Source of the DNA: Sphingomonas soli NBRC 100801
Lineage (GTDB): Bacteria > Pseudomonadota > Alphaproteobacteria > Sphingomonadales > Sphingomonadaceae
Assembly: GCF_001591025.1 (NCBI RefSeq)
Contig: NZ_BCTZ01000016.1
Span: 62,001-126,000 of the forward strand
Direction: 5' to 3'
Length of the DNA stretch: 64,000 nucleotides
Positions 7,532-16,263 of the stretch are shown one piece after another (the stretch's first letter is position 1; each line of letters begins with the position of its first letter). Made by a program: the position numbers and the translations under genes. The notes under the pieces were generated by a model. The model made no database searches. It was not told the DNA's origin and saw only the letters and a program-made list of their open reading frames with translations.

Positions 7532-8155
7532 TCATGGCTGGGGCGGGCCCGCCTTGCGTTCGCCCCAGACGAGTGCGAGTACATAGATCACCGCTGCCAC
7601 CAGCGCGAACAGGAACCATTGCACGCCATACGCGAGATGGTTGTTCGGCACGCTGGAAATATCGGGCGTACCGTTCGGCGTGAGGCCGGGCGCCGGCGTG
7701 TCGGAGATCAGGATCAAACGCTTGGGCGTGCGATCGAACAGGCTGGCGAACATCGAGCGGCTGTCGGGCGCGTGGCTTATCCTGCCCCGGACCTCTCCGC
7801 CCTTCCAAACTGGCTTGGCACCGGGATCGCGCGTCGTGCCCAGTTGCACGAGCATGCCCGGCCCTTCGAGCCCGCCGGTGCGGCACTCGACGATGAAGCG
7901 GAATCCGGCATTGCCCGCGCCGGTCAACTGGCTCGATACGGGTTCCACGCAAAAGCCCGACGCCTTGCGAAACAGCAGCGAATCATCGGGGAAGCGGGGA
8001 AAGGCGATTTCGGGCAGCGACGGATTGGCGGCCAGCTGGGCGAGCTGGGCTTCCTTCTGCGGTAGCCGGATCGCCAGTTGCCATACGCCGAGCGCAATCA
8101 TCACGGCGATGGCGAGGCCGACGATGATGGTAGGGATCAGGGGAAAGCGCGGCAT
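7532..8155 (-). CDS. SURF1 family cytochrome oxidase assembly protein
   Basis: A 207-residue protein with the two terminal membrane helices of SURF1. The N-terminal helix runs into GVWQLAIRLPQKEAQLAQL, the family's GxWQxxR-type motif. The C-terminal helix follows NNHLAYGVQWFLFAL. SURF1 assists heme a insertion into cytochrome c oxidase subunit I in the inner membrane. The start is the ATG at 8155, which overlaps the DUF983 stop by 3 bases. It is the last gene of the ctaB-ctaG-ctaE-DUF983-SURF1 run. Confidence 0.93.
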   Translation of the reverse strand: MPRFPLIPTIIVGLAIAVMIALGVWQLAIRLPQKEAQLAQLAANPSLPEIAFPRFPDDSLLFRKASGFCVEPVSSQLTGAGNAGFRFIVECRTGGLEGPGMLVQLGTTRDPGAKPVWKGGEVRGRISHAPDSRSMFASLFDRTPKRLILISDTPAPGLTPNGTPDISSVPNNHLAYGVQWFLFALVAAVIYVLALVWGERKAGPPQP

Positions 8156-8559
8156 CAGTCTGGATCCTTCAGCCGGGCTTCTTCCGCGCGGTTGCGATAT
8201 TCGAGCGCGAGTAACAGCCCCTTGGCGAAACGCAGGCTGACCAGAACGAGCGCCAGCGTCAGCGGGATCCACAGCAAGGCGTGGATGAGCACGCCGGGCT
8301 CGAACGTGAATTCCACCCAGAGCGCCAGCATGACGATCAGCGCGCCGATACCGAGCGTCATGAACACGACAGGCCCGTCGCCTACGTTGAACCGCGAGAA
8401 ATTGAGTCCGCAGGACGGGCATTCATCGGCAAAGGCGGTGAAGCTCCTGAACAGCGTTTTCGCGCCGCAGCGCGGGCAGCTTCCGCGGAGCCCGGAATCA
8501 ACAGGGGGAGGCAGTGCGTGACTGCCTCCCCCCGCTTTCTGGTTCGTGTCTCCGGACAC
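8155..8559 (-). CDS. DUF983 family membrane protein
   Basis: A 134-residue protein with an N-terminal zinc-ribbon-like pair of CPRCG and CPSCG (about residues 29-50), followed by two membrane helices (GIGALIVMLALWVEF and HALLWIPLTLALVLVSL). This is the DUF983 layout found in alphaproteobacterial oxidase loci. Its role there is not established, although assembly or metal handling is plausible. The GTG start at 8559 directly abuts the ctaE stop codon. A perfect 12-bp hairpin falls in codons 10-19. Confidence 0.88.
   Translation of the reverse strand: MSGDTNQKAGGGSHALPPPVDSGLRGSCPRCGAKTLFRSFTAFADECPSCGLNFSRFNVGDGPVVFMTLGIGALIVMLALWVEFTFEPGVLIHALLWIPLTLALVLVSLRFAKGLLLALEYRNRAEEARLKDPD
8504..8532 (-). 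promoter_or_regulatory. Perfect 12-bp hairpin at the ctaE/DUF983 junction
   Basis: Arms 8504-8515 and 8521-8532 are exactly complementary, with a 5-base loop (8516-8520). On the minus-strand transcript the hairpin begins 27 bases after the ctaE stop codon. There is no T-run after it, so it is not a standard intrinsic terminator. It could stabilise the 3' end of a ctaE-containing transcript or tune expression of the downstream genes. It also encodes residues 10-19 of DUF983, in the variable region before the zinc ribbon. Confidence 0.6.
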
Positions 8560-9441
8560 TTAGCCGTGGACCGCAGCGCCCCAGCCGCCCCACACATAGA
8601 TGGAGGCGAAGAGGAACAGCCACACCACGTCGACGAAGTGCCAATACCAGGCGGCGGCTTCGAAGCCGAAATGCTGGCGGGGGGTGAAGTCGTTCTTGTA
8701 CACGCGCACCAGGTTCACGATCAGGAAGATCGTGCCGACGAGCACGTGGAAGCCGTGGAAGCCGGTCGCCATGAAGAAGGCGCCGCCATAGCTGCTCCCG
8801 CCATCGCTCGTCGCCTTGAAGGGGAAGGGAGCTTCCAAATACTCATAGGCCTGGATGGCCGAGAAGGTGATACCGAGCAGGATCGTCAGCCACAGGCCCT
8901 TCTTCACGCCGTCATTCTCGCCGACGCCGAGCAGACCCCACAGGCCCTTGAGCGCGCCGCCGCGCTGGTTGTGGATCAGCGCATGGTGCGACCAGGTGAT
9001 CGTGCAGCCCGAGCAGAGCAGGATCAGCGTGTTGAGCAGCGGAAGCTTCCAGGCGTCGAGCACTTCCATACCCTTGGGAGGCCAGACGCCGCCCACCGCT
9101 TCCACCGTCGACGGGAAGAGTGCGAAATCGAACCAGGCCCAGAACCAGCCTACGAAGAACATGACCTCGGAGGCGATGAACAGGATCATGCCGTAGCGAA
9201 GGTGAAGCTGCACCACCGGCGTGTGATCGCCGGCATGGGCTTCCTGGATCACCTGGCCCCACCAGCCGAAAAAGGTGATCACGACGGCCGCGACGCCGGC
9301 GAAGAAGACCAAATTGGCGGCGGGCATCGAGTGCATCCACATGATGCCCCCTGCCGCGAGCACAAGCGCGGACATCGCACCGAACAGCGGCCAGGCGCTG
9401 GGCGGCAGGATATGATAATCGTGGTTCTTGGCACCGGACAT
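8560..9441 (-). CDS. ctaE: Cytochrome c oxidase subunit III
   Basis: A 293-residue polytopic protein with about seven membrane helices. Typical subunit III features include the N-terminal NHDYHILPPSAWPLFGA, the SEVMFFVGWFWAWF helix with its conserved Glu, the ATGFHGFHVLVGTIFL segment and the C-terminal YWHFVDVVWLFLF. It is a core subunit of the aa3-type terminal oxidase, stabilising subunit I in the inner membrane. It follows ctaG by 35 bp on the minus strand and abuts DUF983. Confidence 0.97.
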   Translation of the reverse strand: MSGAKNHDYHILPPSAWPLFGAMSALVLAAGGIMWMHSMPAANLVFFAGVAAVVITFFGWWGQVIQEAHAGDHTPVVQLHLRYGMILFIASEVMFFVGWFWAWFDFALFPSTVEAVGGVWPPKGMEVLDAWKLPLLNTLILLCSGCTITWSHHALIHNQRGGALKGLWGLLGVGENDGVKKGLWLTILLGITFSAIQAYEYLEAPFPFKATSDGGSSYGGAFFMATGFHGFHVLVGTIFLIVNLVRVYKNDFTPRQHFGFEAAAWYWHFVDVVWLFLFASIYVWGGWGAAVHG

Positions 9442-9476
9442 CGGCTATTCCCTGTTACCCTAGTTTTGTTGCGGCT

Positions 9477-10013
9477 CTAGCTCGCAGTTTTGCCGGAATC
9501 TACCGGATAAAATGTGTAGGAGAGCGTGATTTCCTGAACGTCCTTCGTATCGGGGTCGTTCAGGATGGCCGGATCGACATAGAAGATCACCGGCATGCGC
9601 ATCGTCTGCCCGGGATCCAGCGTCTGCTGGGTGAAGCAGAAGCACTCGATCTTGTTGAAATATTTGCCCGCCACGGTGGGCGTCACGTTGAACGTGGCGG
9701 TGCCGGTGATCGGCTTGTCGCTGGTGTTGGTCGCGGTGAAGAAAGCCATGTCGCGCCCGCCGACATCGATCGTATCAGCGCGGCGCTCGGGCGCGAACTT
9801 CCACGGCATGCCCTTGCCGACATTGCTGTCGAACGCGACCGTGATCTTCTCGCCGGTGGTTCCCGGCGCCAGCGTGCCCCGCTGGGTCGTTCCGTTCAGT
9901 CCCGTGACTTCACAGAACATCCGGTAAAGTGGCACCGACGCGAAGCCCATCCCGGTCATCGTGCAAACCCCGACCCCTGCAAGGATCGCAGTGCGTAAAT
10001 TCCGGCTGATCAT
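9477..10013 (-). CDS. ctaG: Cytochrome c oxidase assembly protein CtaG (Cox11)
   Basis: A 178-residue protein with an N-terminal membrane anchor (about residues 8-28) and a periplasmic domain containing the copper-binding motif in NKIECFCFTQQTL. The VPLYRMFCEVTG segment after the anchor is also diagnostic. It delivers copper to the CuB site of subunit I. The start is the ATG at 10013, which overlaps the stop of the small upstream gene by 4 bases; the frame is open further upstream but that part is not Cox11-like. Confidence 0.96.
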   Translation of the reverse strand: MISRNLRTAILAGVGVCTMTGMGFASVPLYRMFCEVTGLNGTTQRGTLAPGTTGEKITVAFDSNVGKGMPWKFAPERRADTIDVGGRDMAFFTATNTSDKPITGTATFNVTPTVAGKYFNKIECFCFTQQTLDPGQTMRMPVIFYVDPAILNDPDTKDVQEITLSYTFYPVDSGKTAS

Positions 10014-10147
10014 CCACCTAACCCCAATTTTATCTTCACGATCGAGATGGCGAAGACCAGAATCACGAACGCACCGAGCAGCACTGCCATCAGCCGCGCG
10101 CGCGAGCGCTGGCGGGTGCGGATAAGGGTCGCTTCTTCGTCGGTCAT
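10010..10147 (-). CDS. Small membrane protein of the cytochrome oxidase locus, 45 aa
   Basis: A 45-codon gene between ctaB and ctaG. It begins [18 protein letters not shown] and continues with one hydrophobic helix (about residues 20-38) and the tail KIKLGLGG. Its start overlaps the ctaB stop by 4 bases and its stop overlaps the ctaG start by 4 bases, so it is clearly a coupled cistron. Small single-helix proteins occupy this position in other alphaproteobacterial oxidase loci, sometimes labelled CoxF. The topology, a cytoplasmic basic N-terminus with one anchor, suggests an assembly or regulatory role. This is inferred from context only. Confidence 0.8.
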   Translation of the reverse strand: MTDEEATLIRTRQRSRARLMAVLLGAFVILVFAISIVKIKLGLGG

Positions 10148-11049
10148 GCAAACCACCTGTCGGCGACCAGCGCGCCGAAAATAAGGAACAGATAGAAAAT
10201 CGAGTATTTGAACAATTGCTTCTCGGGCTTCATCGCATCGCCGGGGGCCGAGGTTCGCAGCGCGACGCGGACCGCGAGCGCGAGGAACACGGCGTTCAGC
10301 ACCAGCGCCGAGACCCCGTAAATGGGTCCGAGCAGCCCGAGCGGCCAGGGCAGGATCGCAGCGGCGACCATCGGCAGCGTGTAGAGGCCGATCTGGGTGC
10401 GCGTCGTGCGCTCGCCGGCCACGACGGGGAGCATAGGCACCCCGGCATTGGCGTAATCGGTCTTCACGAACAGAGCGAGCGCCCAGAAATGCGGCGGCGT
10501 CCACAAGAAGATGATCCCGAACAGCAGGATCGGCAGCAGCGTGATGTCGCCCGTGGCGGCAGCCCAGCCGATCATCGGCGGGAAAGCCCCGGCCGCGCCG
10601 CCGATCACGATGTTCTGCGGGGTCCGCCGCTTGAGCCAGATCGTATAGATGAAGACGTAGAACAGGATCGACGCGGCCAGGATCAGCGTGGCTGCCAGGT
10701 TGATCGCGAAATACATCAGCACCAGGCTGAAGCATGCCAGCCCGACGCCGAAGTGGAGCGCCGACTGGCGATCCATCCGGCCGGCGGGAAGCGGCCGGCC
10801 CTGGGTGCGCTTCATCTTCGAATCGATATCGGCTTCGTACCATTGGTTCAGAGCGCCCGCCGCGCCCGCGCCCAGCGTGGTGCAGAGGATCGCGGTGAAG
10901 CCCAGGATCGGATGGATTGGAACCGGCGCTGCCAGCATGCCGCAAAGCGCCGTGAAGACCACCAGCACCATCACGCGCGGCTTGGTCAGCGCGAGCAGGT
11001 CGCGCCAATCGGCGGGAAGGCTGGTGGCGGGGGCAGTCGTCGTGGTCAT
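10144..11049 (-). CDS. ctaB: Heme O synthase (protoheme IX farnesyltransferase)
   Basis: A 301-residue UbiA-family prenyltransferase. The first aspartate-rich motif lies in [20 protein letters not shown], the hallmark of CtaB/Cox10, and about eight to nine membrane helices follow. It farnesylates heme b to heme o, the precursor of heme a for the oxidase encoded next door. The start is the ATG at 11049 ([15 protein letters not shown]); 65 open codons upstream are low-complexity and not part of the family. It is the first gene of the second oxidase transcript. Confidence 0.96.
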   Translation of the reverse strand: MTTTTAPATSLPADWRDLLALTKPRVMVLVVFTALCGMLAAPVPIHPILGFTAILCTTLGAGAAGALNQWYEADIDSKMKRTQGRPLPAGRMDRQSALHFGVGLACFSLVLMYFAINLAATLILAASILFYVFIYTIWLKRRTPQNIVIGGAAGAFPPMIGWAAATGDITLLPILLFGIIFLWTPPHFWALALFVKTDYANAGVPMLPVVAGERTTRTQIGLYTLPMVAAAILPWPLGLLGPIYGVSALVLNAVFLALAVRVALRTSAPGDAMKPEKQLFKYSIFYLFLIFGALVADRWFA

Positions 11050-11421
11050 GATTGCGGGCGCTATAGGCGTACGCGGCCCCGGGGGAAAGGGCGGGGTGCC
11101 ATTCGTCTCCGCCGCCGCTGCCGTGATCGCCATTTTTGCGCACACTGTAGCGATTCGGGCACGGCCCGGGTTGCCCGGCGATGCGGGCCGAACTGTCGGG
11201 CTGGTGGAACGCCGCATCGATGGGCCGATAAGCGGGGGATGCACGCGTCCGCCGGGCCTGGCGCCGCCGCGGAGACCGGAGCGCCGCCGATGGGAGTCAA
11301 ACGACGCCCCGGTCGAGGCTCAAGCGGGGTGCCGCGTGCCTCTGGCGATGCCATTGCATCCAAAACGGACGGAAGCAACCGGCAGCATGGCCGCGCTGCG
11401 CCCCGCATGTTCCGAAAACGG
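11050..11421. other. Non-coding gap between ctaB and the ctaD terminator
   Basis: About 370 bp without a convincing gene. Both strands have open frames, but their translations are Arg/Pro/Ala-rich and lack any family motif, as expected for non-coding GC-rich DNA. The promoter for ctaB and the genes behind it should lie here, because a terminator separates them from ctaD. I could not pick a -35/-10 pair with confidence. Confidence 0.5.
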
Positions 11422-11452
11422 AAAACGCCCCGGAGTTTCCCCCGGGGCGTTT
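11419..11452 (-). terminator. Intrinsic terminator after ctaD
   Basis: An 11-bp perfect stem pairs 11423-11433 (AAACGCCCCGG) with 11442-11452, around an 8-base loop. Read on the minus strand it begins 27 bases after the ctaD stop and ends in a short T-run (GCGTTTTCC). It therefore separates the ctaC-ctaD transcript from ctaB and the assembly genes. The stem is symmetric enough to work in both directions, but the minus-strand use makes sense here. Confidence 0.8.
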
Positions 11453-11478
11453 CGATGCTGCGGCCTTCCGGCCTGGGC

Positions 11479-13149
11479 TTAGTGGTGCGAATCGCTGTCG
11501 ATCACCGGCAGCGTCTCGAACTGGTGGAACGGCGGCGGGCTCGAAAGCGTCCATTCGAGCGTCGTGGCGCCCTCGCCCCACGGATTGCCCTCTGCCTTCT
11601 TGCCTGCAACCAGCGACCAGATGACGTTCGCGAAGAAGATCAGCACGCCGGCGAACATGATCATGTAGCCATAGGTCGCGATCTCGTTCCAATGCGCATA
11701 GGCGTCCGGATAATCGGGATAACGGCGCGGCATGCCCTGCAGGCCCAGGAAGTGCATCGGGAAGAACATCACGTTCACGCCGATGAAGAACACCCAGAAG
11801 TGCAGCTGGCCGAGGAACTCGTTGTACATCTTCCCGAACATTTTCGGGAACCAGTAGTAGAAACCGGCGAACAGCGAGAACACAGCGCCCAGCGAGAGCA
11901 CGTAGTGGAAGTGCGCCACCACATAATAGGTGTCCTGCATGTAATCGTCGACGCCACCGTTCGCGAGCACCACGCCGGTCACGCCGCCGACGGTGAACAT
12001 GAAGATGAAGCCCAGCGACCACAGCATCGGCGTCTTGAAGCTCATTGAGCCGCCCCACATGGTGGCGATCCACGAGAAGATCTTAACCCCGGTGGGCACC
12101 GCGATCACCATCGTCGCGGCGGTGAAGTACATCTTCACGCTGACCGACAGGCCGGTGGTGAACATGTGGTGCGCCCAGACGATGAAGCCGACCACGCCGA
12201 TCGCGACCATGGCATAGGCCATGCCGAGATAGCCGAACACCGGCTTGCGGCTGAACGTTGCCACGATCTGGCTGATCATGCCGAAGCCCGGCAGGATCAT
12301 GATGTACACTTCGGGGTGGCCGAAGAACCAGAACAGGTGCTGGTACAGGATCGGATCGCCGCCATATTGCGGATCGTAGAATGCGGTGCCGAAGTTACGG
12401 TCGGTCAGCAGCATCGTGATCGCGGCTGCGAGCACCGGCAGCGAGAGCAGCAGCAGGAAGGCGGTGATCAGCACCGACCATACGAACAGTGGCATCTTGT
12501 GCAGGGTCATGCCCGGCGCGCGCATGTTGAAGATGGTGGTGATGAAGTTGATCGCGCCCAGGATCGAGCTGGCGCCTGCAAGGTGGAGCGACAGGATCGC
12601 CATATCCACCGACGGCCCGGGCTCGCCATAGGTCGAGAGCGGCGCATAGACCGTCCAGCCCGTACCCGCGCCCACGCCGACGAAGGGCGATGCGAGCAGC
12701 AGCACGAAGGCCGGAATCAGCAGCCAGAACGAGATGTTGTTCATGCGCGGGAACGCCATGTCCGGCGCACCGATCATGATCGGGACGAACCAGTTGCCGA
12801 AGCCACCGATCATCGCGGGCATGACCATGAAGAACACCATGATCAGGCCGTGGGCGGTGATCAGCACGTTCCAGAAGTGCAGCGCCTCGTCAAAGGTCGC
12901 CGAACCATGGAGCGCGGCTGCCCATTCCGGCAGATACTGAATGCCGGGGTGCATCAGCTCGGCGCGCATCAGGCCCGAAATGCCGCCGCCGATGATGCCG
13001 GCGACGATCGCGAAGATCAAATAGAGGGTGCCGATATCTTTGTGGTTCGTCGACATGAACCAGCGAGCGAAAAAGCCCGGCTTGTGATCGGCGTCGTGGT
13101 GTTCGTGCGCATCGTGATGGCCGTGCGCATCCAGGGTCGTGGTGCTCAT
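11479..13149 (-). CDS. ctaD: Cytochrome c oxidase subunit I
   Basis: A 556-residue, 12-helix heme-copper oxidase core subunit. It contains the His-Tyr cross-link motif [17 protein letters not shown], the CuB histidines in [11 protein letters not shown], and the heme ligands in [11 protein letters not shown]. The N-terminus is His-rich ([17 protein letters not shown]), a common though variable feature. It reduces oxygen to water and pumps protons in the inner membrane. It follows ctaC by 3 bp, and an intrinsic terminator lies downstream. Confidence 0.98.
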   Translation of the reverse strand: MSTTTLDAHGHHDAHEHHDADHKPGFFARWFMSTNHKDIGTLYLIFAIVAGIIGGGISGLMRAELMHPGIQYLPEWAAALHGSATFDEALHFWNVLITAHGLIMVFFMVMPAMIGGFGNWFVPIMIGAPDMAFPRMNNISFWLLIPAFVLLLASPFVGVGAGTGWTVYAPLSTYGEPGPSVDMAILSLHLAGASSILGAINFITTIFNMRAPGMTLHKMPLFVWSVLITAFLLLLSLPVLAAAITMLLTDRNFGTAFYDPQYGGDPILYQHLFWFFGHPEVYIMILPGFGMISQIVATFSRKPVFGYLGMAYAMVAIGVVGFIVWAHHMFTTGLSVSVKMYFTAATMVIAVPTGVKIFSWIATMWGGSMSFKTPMLWSLGFIFMFTVGGVTGVVLANGGVDDYMQDTYYVVAHFHYVLSLGAVFSLFAGFYYWFPKMFGKMYNEFLGQLHFWVFFIGVNVMFFPMHFLGLQGMPRRYPDYPDAYAHWNEIATYGYMIMFAGVLIFFANVIWSLVAGKKAEGNPWGEGATTLEWTLSSPPPFHQFETLPVIDSDSHH

Positions 13150-13152
13150 GTC

Positions 13153-14265
13153 TTAGTTTCCTGCGCCGGAATTGGTCACCGCGTTGCCCGGGGCACTCGC
13201 GTTGATCACCGGCTCCGTGCCGTTGGCGGGGAGGGCGGCGTCGCCGGCTGCGTTGCCGGCGGGTGCTTCTGCGGTCGTCGATTCGGCCTCGGGAGCGGGC
13301 ATCTTGCCGCCCTTCGATGCGACCCACTGCGCGAACACTTCAGGCGAAACCGCCTCGACCGTGATCGGCATATAGGCATGGCGCGCGCCGCACAGTTCGG
13401 AGCACTGGCCGAAATAGACGCCGGGCTTCTCGATGATGAAGCTGGTTTCGTTGATACGGCCCGGTACCGCGTCGAGCTTGATCCAGAAAGCGGGGATCGC
13501 CCAGCTGTGGATCACGTCCTGCGCGGTGGTCAGCAGCCGGATAGGAACGCCGACGGGAAGCACGACGCGCTGGTCGGTCGCCAGCAGGCGGGGACCGTCC
13601 ACATCGGTGCGATAGCGCGTACCGGCGGGAACCTCGTCCTTTTCCTTCAGCATGTTGGAAGTCAGCTGAATGCCGCCATGGTCCGGATATTCGTAGCTCC
13701 AGAACCACTGGTTGCCGATTGCCTTCAGCGTCACGGCTTCCTTCGGAGCGGGCTTAAACTGGGCTGCGAGCAGCTTGATCGAGGGGATCGCGATCGCGAC
13801 CAGGATCAGCACCGGCACGAGCGTCCAGACGATCTCGATCGCGGTGTTGTGGCTGGTCTTCGACGGCACCGGATTGGCGGTGCGGCGATAGCGGATGATC
13901 ACCCAGATCAGCAGCACCAGCACCAGGATGCAGATTGCCACGATCACCGGCATCAGCACCCAATCGTGGAACCAGTGCGCGGTGGCGCCGTTCGGCGTCA
14001 CCTGCGACTGGAGGCCGTATACCCCGTTAACCGGCTGGCCGACGCCCGCGACCGGACCGGTCTTGTGCGCCCCTGACGCATCGAGCGTCGGGTCTGCAAC
14101 CGCAGCAGCCGACGCATTGTCCGTCGCCGGAGCGGCGCTGTTATCCGTCACGGCAGCGGCCGTGGCGGGAGCCGCAGGCGCTGCGGCAGCCTCCTGTGCG
14201 GCGGCGGGCGCGGCAAACGCCAGCCCTGCCGCCAGGAGAATCGAAGTCAACCCAAGCATGCGCAT
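13153..14265 (-). CDS. ctaC: Cytochrome c oxidase subunit II
   Basis: A 370-residue subunit II. It has a signal peptide (MRMLGLTSILLAAGLAFAAP), a long Ala-rich linker, two membrane helices (about residues 95-175) and a cupredoxin domain. The CuA-binding segment is YFGQCSELCGARHAYMPI. It accepts electrons from cytochrome c. The Ala/Glu-rich C-terminal tail after about residue 320 and the N-terminal linker make it longer than the roughly 280 residues of many homologues. First gene of the ctaC-ctaD transcript. Confidence 0.97.
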   Translation of the reverse strand: MRMLGLTSILLAAGLAFAAPAAAQEAAAAPAAPATAAAVTDNSAAPATDNASAAAVADPTLDASGAHKTGPVAGVGQPVNGVYGLQSQVTPNGATAHWFHDWVLMPVIVAICILVLVLLIWVIIRYRRTANPVPSKTSHNTAIEIVWTLVPVLILVAIAIPSIKLLAAQFKPAPKEAVTLKAIGNQWFWSYEYPDHGGIQLTSNMLKEKDEVPAGTRYRTDVDGPRLLATDQRVVLPVGVPIRLLTTAQDVIHSWAIPAFWIKLDAVPGRINETSFIIEKPGVYFGQCSELCGARHAYMPITVEAVSPEVFAQWVASKGGKMPAPEAESTTAEAPAGNAAGDAALPANGTEPVINASAPGNAVTNSGAGN

Positions 14266-14438
14266 CGTCTATTATCACCCTGTTCGCGAGCAGCGCCGAG
14301 CAGGGGCCGAAAAACTGCCCCATGTGACAGGGGCCTATACGCCGCGTGGCCCCATTCTCAACCCTTTTTGCGCGTGGTTGCGATAGGGCGGCCCCAGTCC
14401 TAAAGGTTGCCGCCCGCACGACAGCCAAGGAAGCTACA

Positions 14439-15020
14439 TTGAACGGCGACGCGATTTTGGACGAATTCCGGGACGCGGGAGCGCTGCTCGAAGGGCATTT
14501 CATCCTATCCTCCGGGCTGCGTTCGCCGGTGTTTCTGCAGAAGATGCGGATCTTCGAGGATCCGGTGCGCAGCGAGCGCGTGTGCTCGGCGCTGGGCAAG
14601 CTGATCCGCGAATCATTTGGCCAGGTCGATCTGGTCGTATCGCCTGCTATCGGCGGGATTGTTCCCGGATATGAGACTGCGCGCGCGCTGGGCTGCAAGG
14701 CGCTGTTCGTCGAGCGCGAGGCTGGCGAGTTCCAGCTTCGCCGCGGCTTCGAGATTCCGGAAGGCGCGCGAATCGTGATGGTCGAGGATATCGTGACGAC
14801 GGGCCTGTCTTCGCGCGAATGCATCGCGGCGATCCGCAAACATCCCGGCGTCCTGCTTGGCGCGGCATGCATCGTCGACCGGTCGAACGGCAAGGCCGAT
14901 GTCGGCGTACCTTTGGTGTCCTTGCTCAAGCTCGACGTGCCTGCCTATCCGGCTGATCAGCTTCCCCCCGAGCTTGCCGCAATTCCCGCGGTCAAGCCGG
15001 GTAGCCGGGCGCTGGCGTGA
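14439..15020 (+). CDS. pyrE: Orotate phosphoribosyltransferase
   Basis: A 193-residue enzyme transferring phosphoribose from PRPP to orotate to give OMP in pyrimidine synthesis. The PRPP-binding motif is [17 protein letters not shown], and [17 protein letters not shown] is the other conserved loop. The start is taken as TTG 14439 because AAGGAAG lies 5 bases upstream (14427-14433) and the protein then begins [20 protein letters not shown] as in homologues. An ATG at 14346 would add 31 unlike residues. It overlaps pdxJ by 4 bases. Confidence 0.95.
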   Translation: MNGDAILDEFRDAGALLEGHFILSSGLRSPVFLQKMRIFEDPVRSERVCSALGKLIRESFGQVDLVVSPAIGGIVPGYETARALGCKALFVEREAGEFQLRRGFEIPEGARIVMVEDIVTTGLSSRECIAAIRKHPGVLLGAACIVDRSNGKADVGVPLVSLLKLDVPAYPADQLPPELAAIPAVKPGSRALA

Positions 15021-15748
15021 GCGGGAAGCTCCGCCTGGGCGTGAATATCGATCACGTCGCAACCGTCAGGAACGCGCGCGGATCGGGCTATCCCGATCCG
15101 GTCCGCGCGGCCTTGCTCGCGGTTGAAGCAGGCGCCGATGGCATCACCGCGCATCTGCGCGAGGATCGCCGCCACATCACTGACGACGACATCGCGCGAT
15201 TGGTTGCCGAACTGACCGTGCCGCTCAATCTCGAAATGGCCGCGACCGATGAGATGCTGGGCATTGCACTCAGGCATCGCCCGCATGCGGTGTGCATCGT
15301 CCCCGAAAAGCGCGAGGAACGCACCACCGAGGGTGGGCTAGACGCGGCGGGCCAGCATAATCACTTGGCCCCGATGGTCGCGCAATTGCTCGATGCCGGC
15401 TGCCGCGTCTCGCTCTTCATCGAGCCCGATGCGCGCCAGATCGATGCCGCGCTCCGCCTGCGCGCGCCGGTCGTCGAGCTCCACACCGGCCGCTATTGCG
15501 AGCTGGCCGAGGACGCCCGCGCCGAAGAGCTGAAGCGCATCGCCGATGCAGCCGCGCTCGCCGCCAAGGCCGGGCTCGAGCCGCATGCCGGGCACGGCCT
15601 GACCTTCGACAATGTCGTGCCGATTGCTGCGATCCCGCAGGTGATGGAATTGAACATCGGCCATTTCCTGATCGGCGAGGCGATCTTCGACGGGCTGACC
15701 CCGGTGATCCGCCGGATGCGTGCGCTGATGGATGAGGCGCGCGGGTGA
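15017..15748 (+). CDS. pdxJ: Pyridoxine 5'-phosphate synthase
   Basis: A 243-residue TIM-barrel enzyme condensing 3-amino-2-oxopropyl phosphate with deoxyxylulose 5-phosphate, the last ring-forming step of vitamin B6 synthesis. It shows the family N-terminus [17 protein letters not shown], the [16 protein letters not shown] loop and the C-terminal [14 protein letters not shown] phosphate site. The GTG start overlaps the pyrE stop. The pdxJ-acpS-lepB order is common in alphaproteobacteria, but here a palindromic repeat lies between pdxJ and acpS. Confidence 0.97.
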   Translation: MSGKLRLGVNIDHVATVRNARGSGYPDPVRAALLAVEAGADGITAHLREDRRHITDDDIARLVAELTVPLNLEMAATDEMLGIALRHRPHAVCIVPEKREERTTEGGLDAAGQHNHLAPMVAQLLDAGCRVSLFIEPDARQIDAALRLRAPVVELHTGRYCELAEDARAEELKRIADAAALAAKAGLEPHAGHGLTFDNVVPIAAIPQVMELNIGHFLIGEAIFDGLTPVIRRMRALMDEARG

Positions 15749-15762
15749 GCGAGCCCCATTCC

Positions 15763-15843
15763 GTCATCCCAGCGAAGGCTGGGATCTCTCCGTTTCGGAG
15801 CACGCGCTTGCTGCACGAGACCCCGGCCTTCGCCGGGGCGACG
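15763..15843. repeat. Palindromic intergenic repeat (paired hairpins)
   Basis: Two hairpins lie between pdxJ and acpS: 15766-15773 pairs with 15778-15785 (8 bp), and 15821-15827 pairs with 15832-15838 (7 bp). The second hairpin unit (15818-15843) read in reverse complement resembles the first (15763-15788) at about 21 of 26 positions, so together they form a larger inverted repeat. The GTCATCCC beginning recurs at 48017 and, as GTCATCCT, at 45025. This looks like a REP-type dispersed element. Confidence 0.75.
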
Positions 15844-15858
15844 CGCTAAGGGGGCGTC

Positions 15859-16263
15859 GTGATCATCGGCACCGGCTCGGACCTCTGCAATATCGAGCGG
15901 ATTCAGAACTCGCTGGATCGTTTCGGGACACGATTCGAGCAGCGCATCTTTACCGAGGTGGAACTCGCCAAGGCCGCCCGGCGCCCGCATACAAAGGCGG
16001 GAACCCTCGCCAAGCGCTTCGCCGCCAAGGAAGCTTATTCGAAAGCGGTGGGAACCGGGTTCAAGGCTGGCGTGTTCATGAAGGATATCGGGGTGGTAAA
16101 TTCGCCCTCCGGTGCTCCCACGCTCGCGCTTACCGGCGGAGCCAAGGCAAGGCTTGACGCTCTGATCCCCGAAGGCCACGTCGCTAAGCTGCATTTAACC
16201 CTAACCGACGATCATCCCTGGGCTTTCGCCATGGTGATCATCGAAGCGGTGAAAGGCGAATAA
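15859..16263 (+). CDS. acpS: Holo-[acyl-carrier-protein] synthase
   Basis: A 134-residue phosphopantetheinyl transferase that loads the 4'-phosphopantetheine arm onto acyl carrier protein. The two signature motifs are present: [12 protein letters not shown] near the N-terminus (Mg-binding Asp) and [18 protein letters not shown] (catalytic Glu and Lys). The GTG start at 15859 follows a purine-rich AAGGGGG. Its stop overlaps the lepB start by one base. Confidence 0.96.
   Translation: MIIGTGSDLCNIERIQNSLDRFGTRFEQRIFTEVELAKAARRPHTKAGTLAKRFAAKEAYSKAVGTGFKAGVFMKDIGVVNSPSGAPTLALTGGAKARLDALIPEGHVAKLHLTLTDDHPWAFAMVIIEAVKGE

Noticed and set aside
11061-11408. 115-codon minus-strand frame between ctaD and ctaB
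   Set aside because: Arg/Pro-rich translation with no motif and no ribosome-binding site. The stretch is treated as a non-coding promoter region.
12166-14076. 636-codon open frame antisense to ctaD and ctaC
   Set aside because: Product of high GC on the opposite strand of well-identified oxidase genes. Composition is unlike the neighbours' proteins and no motif is present.
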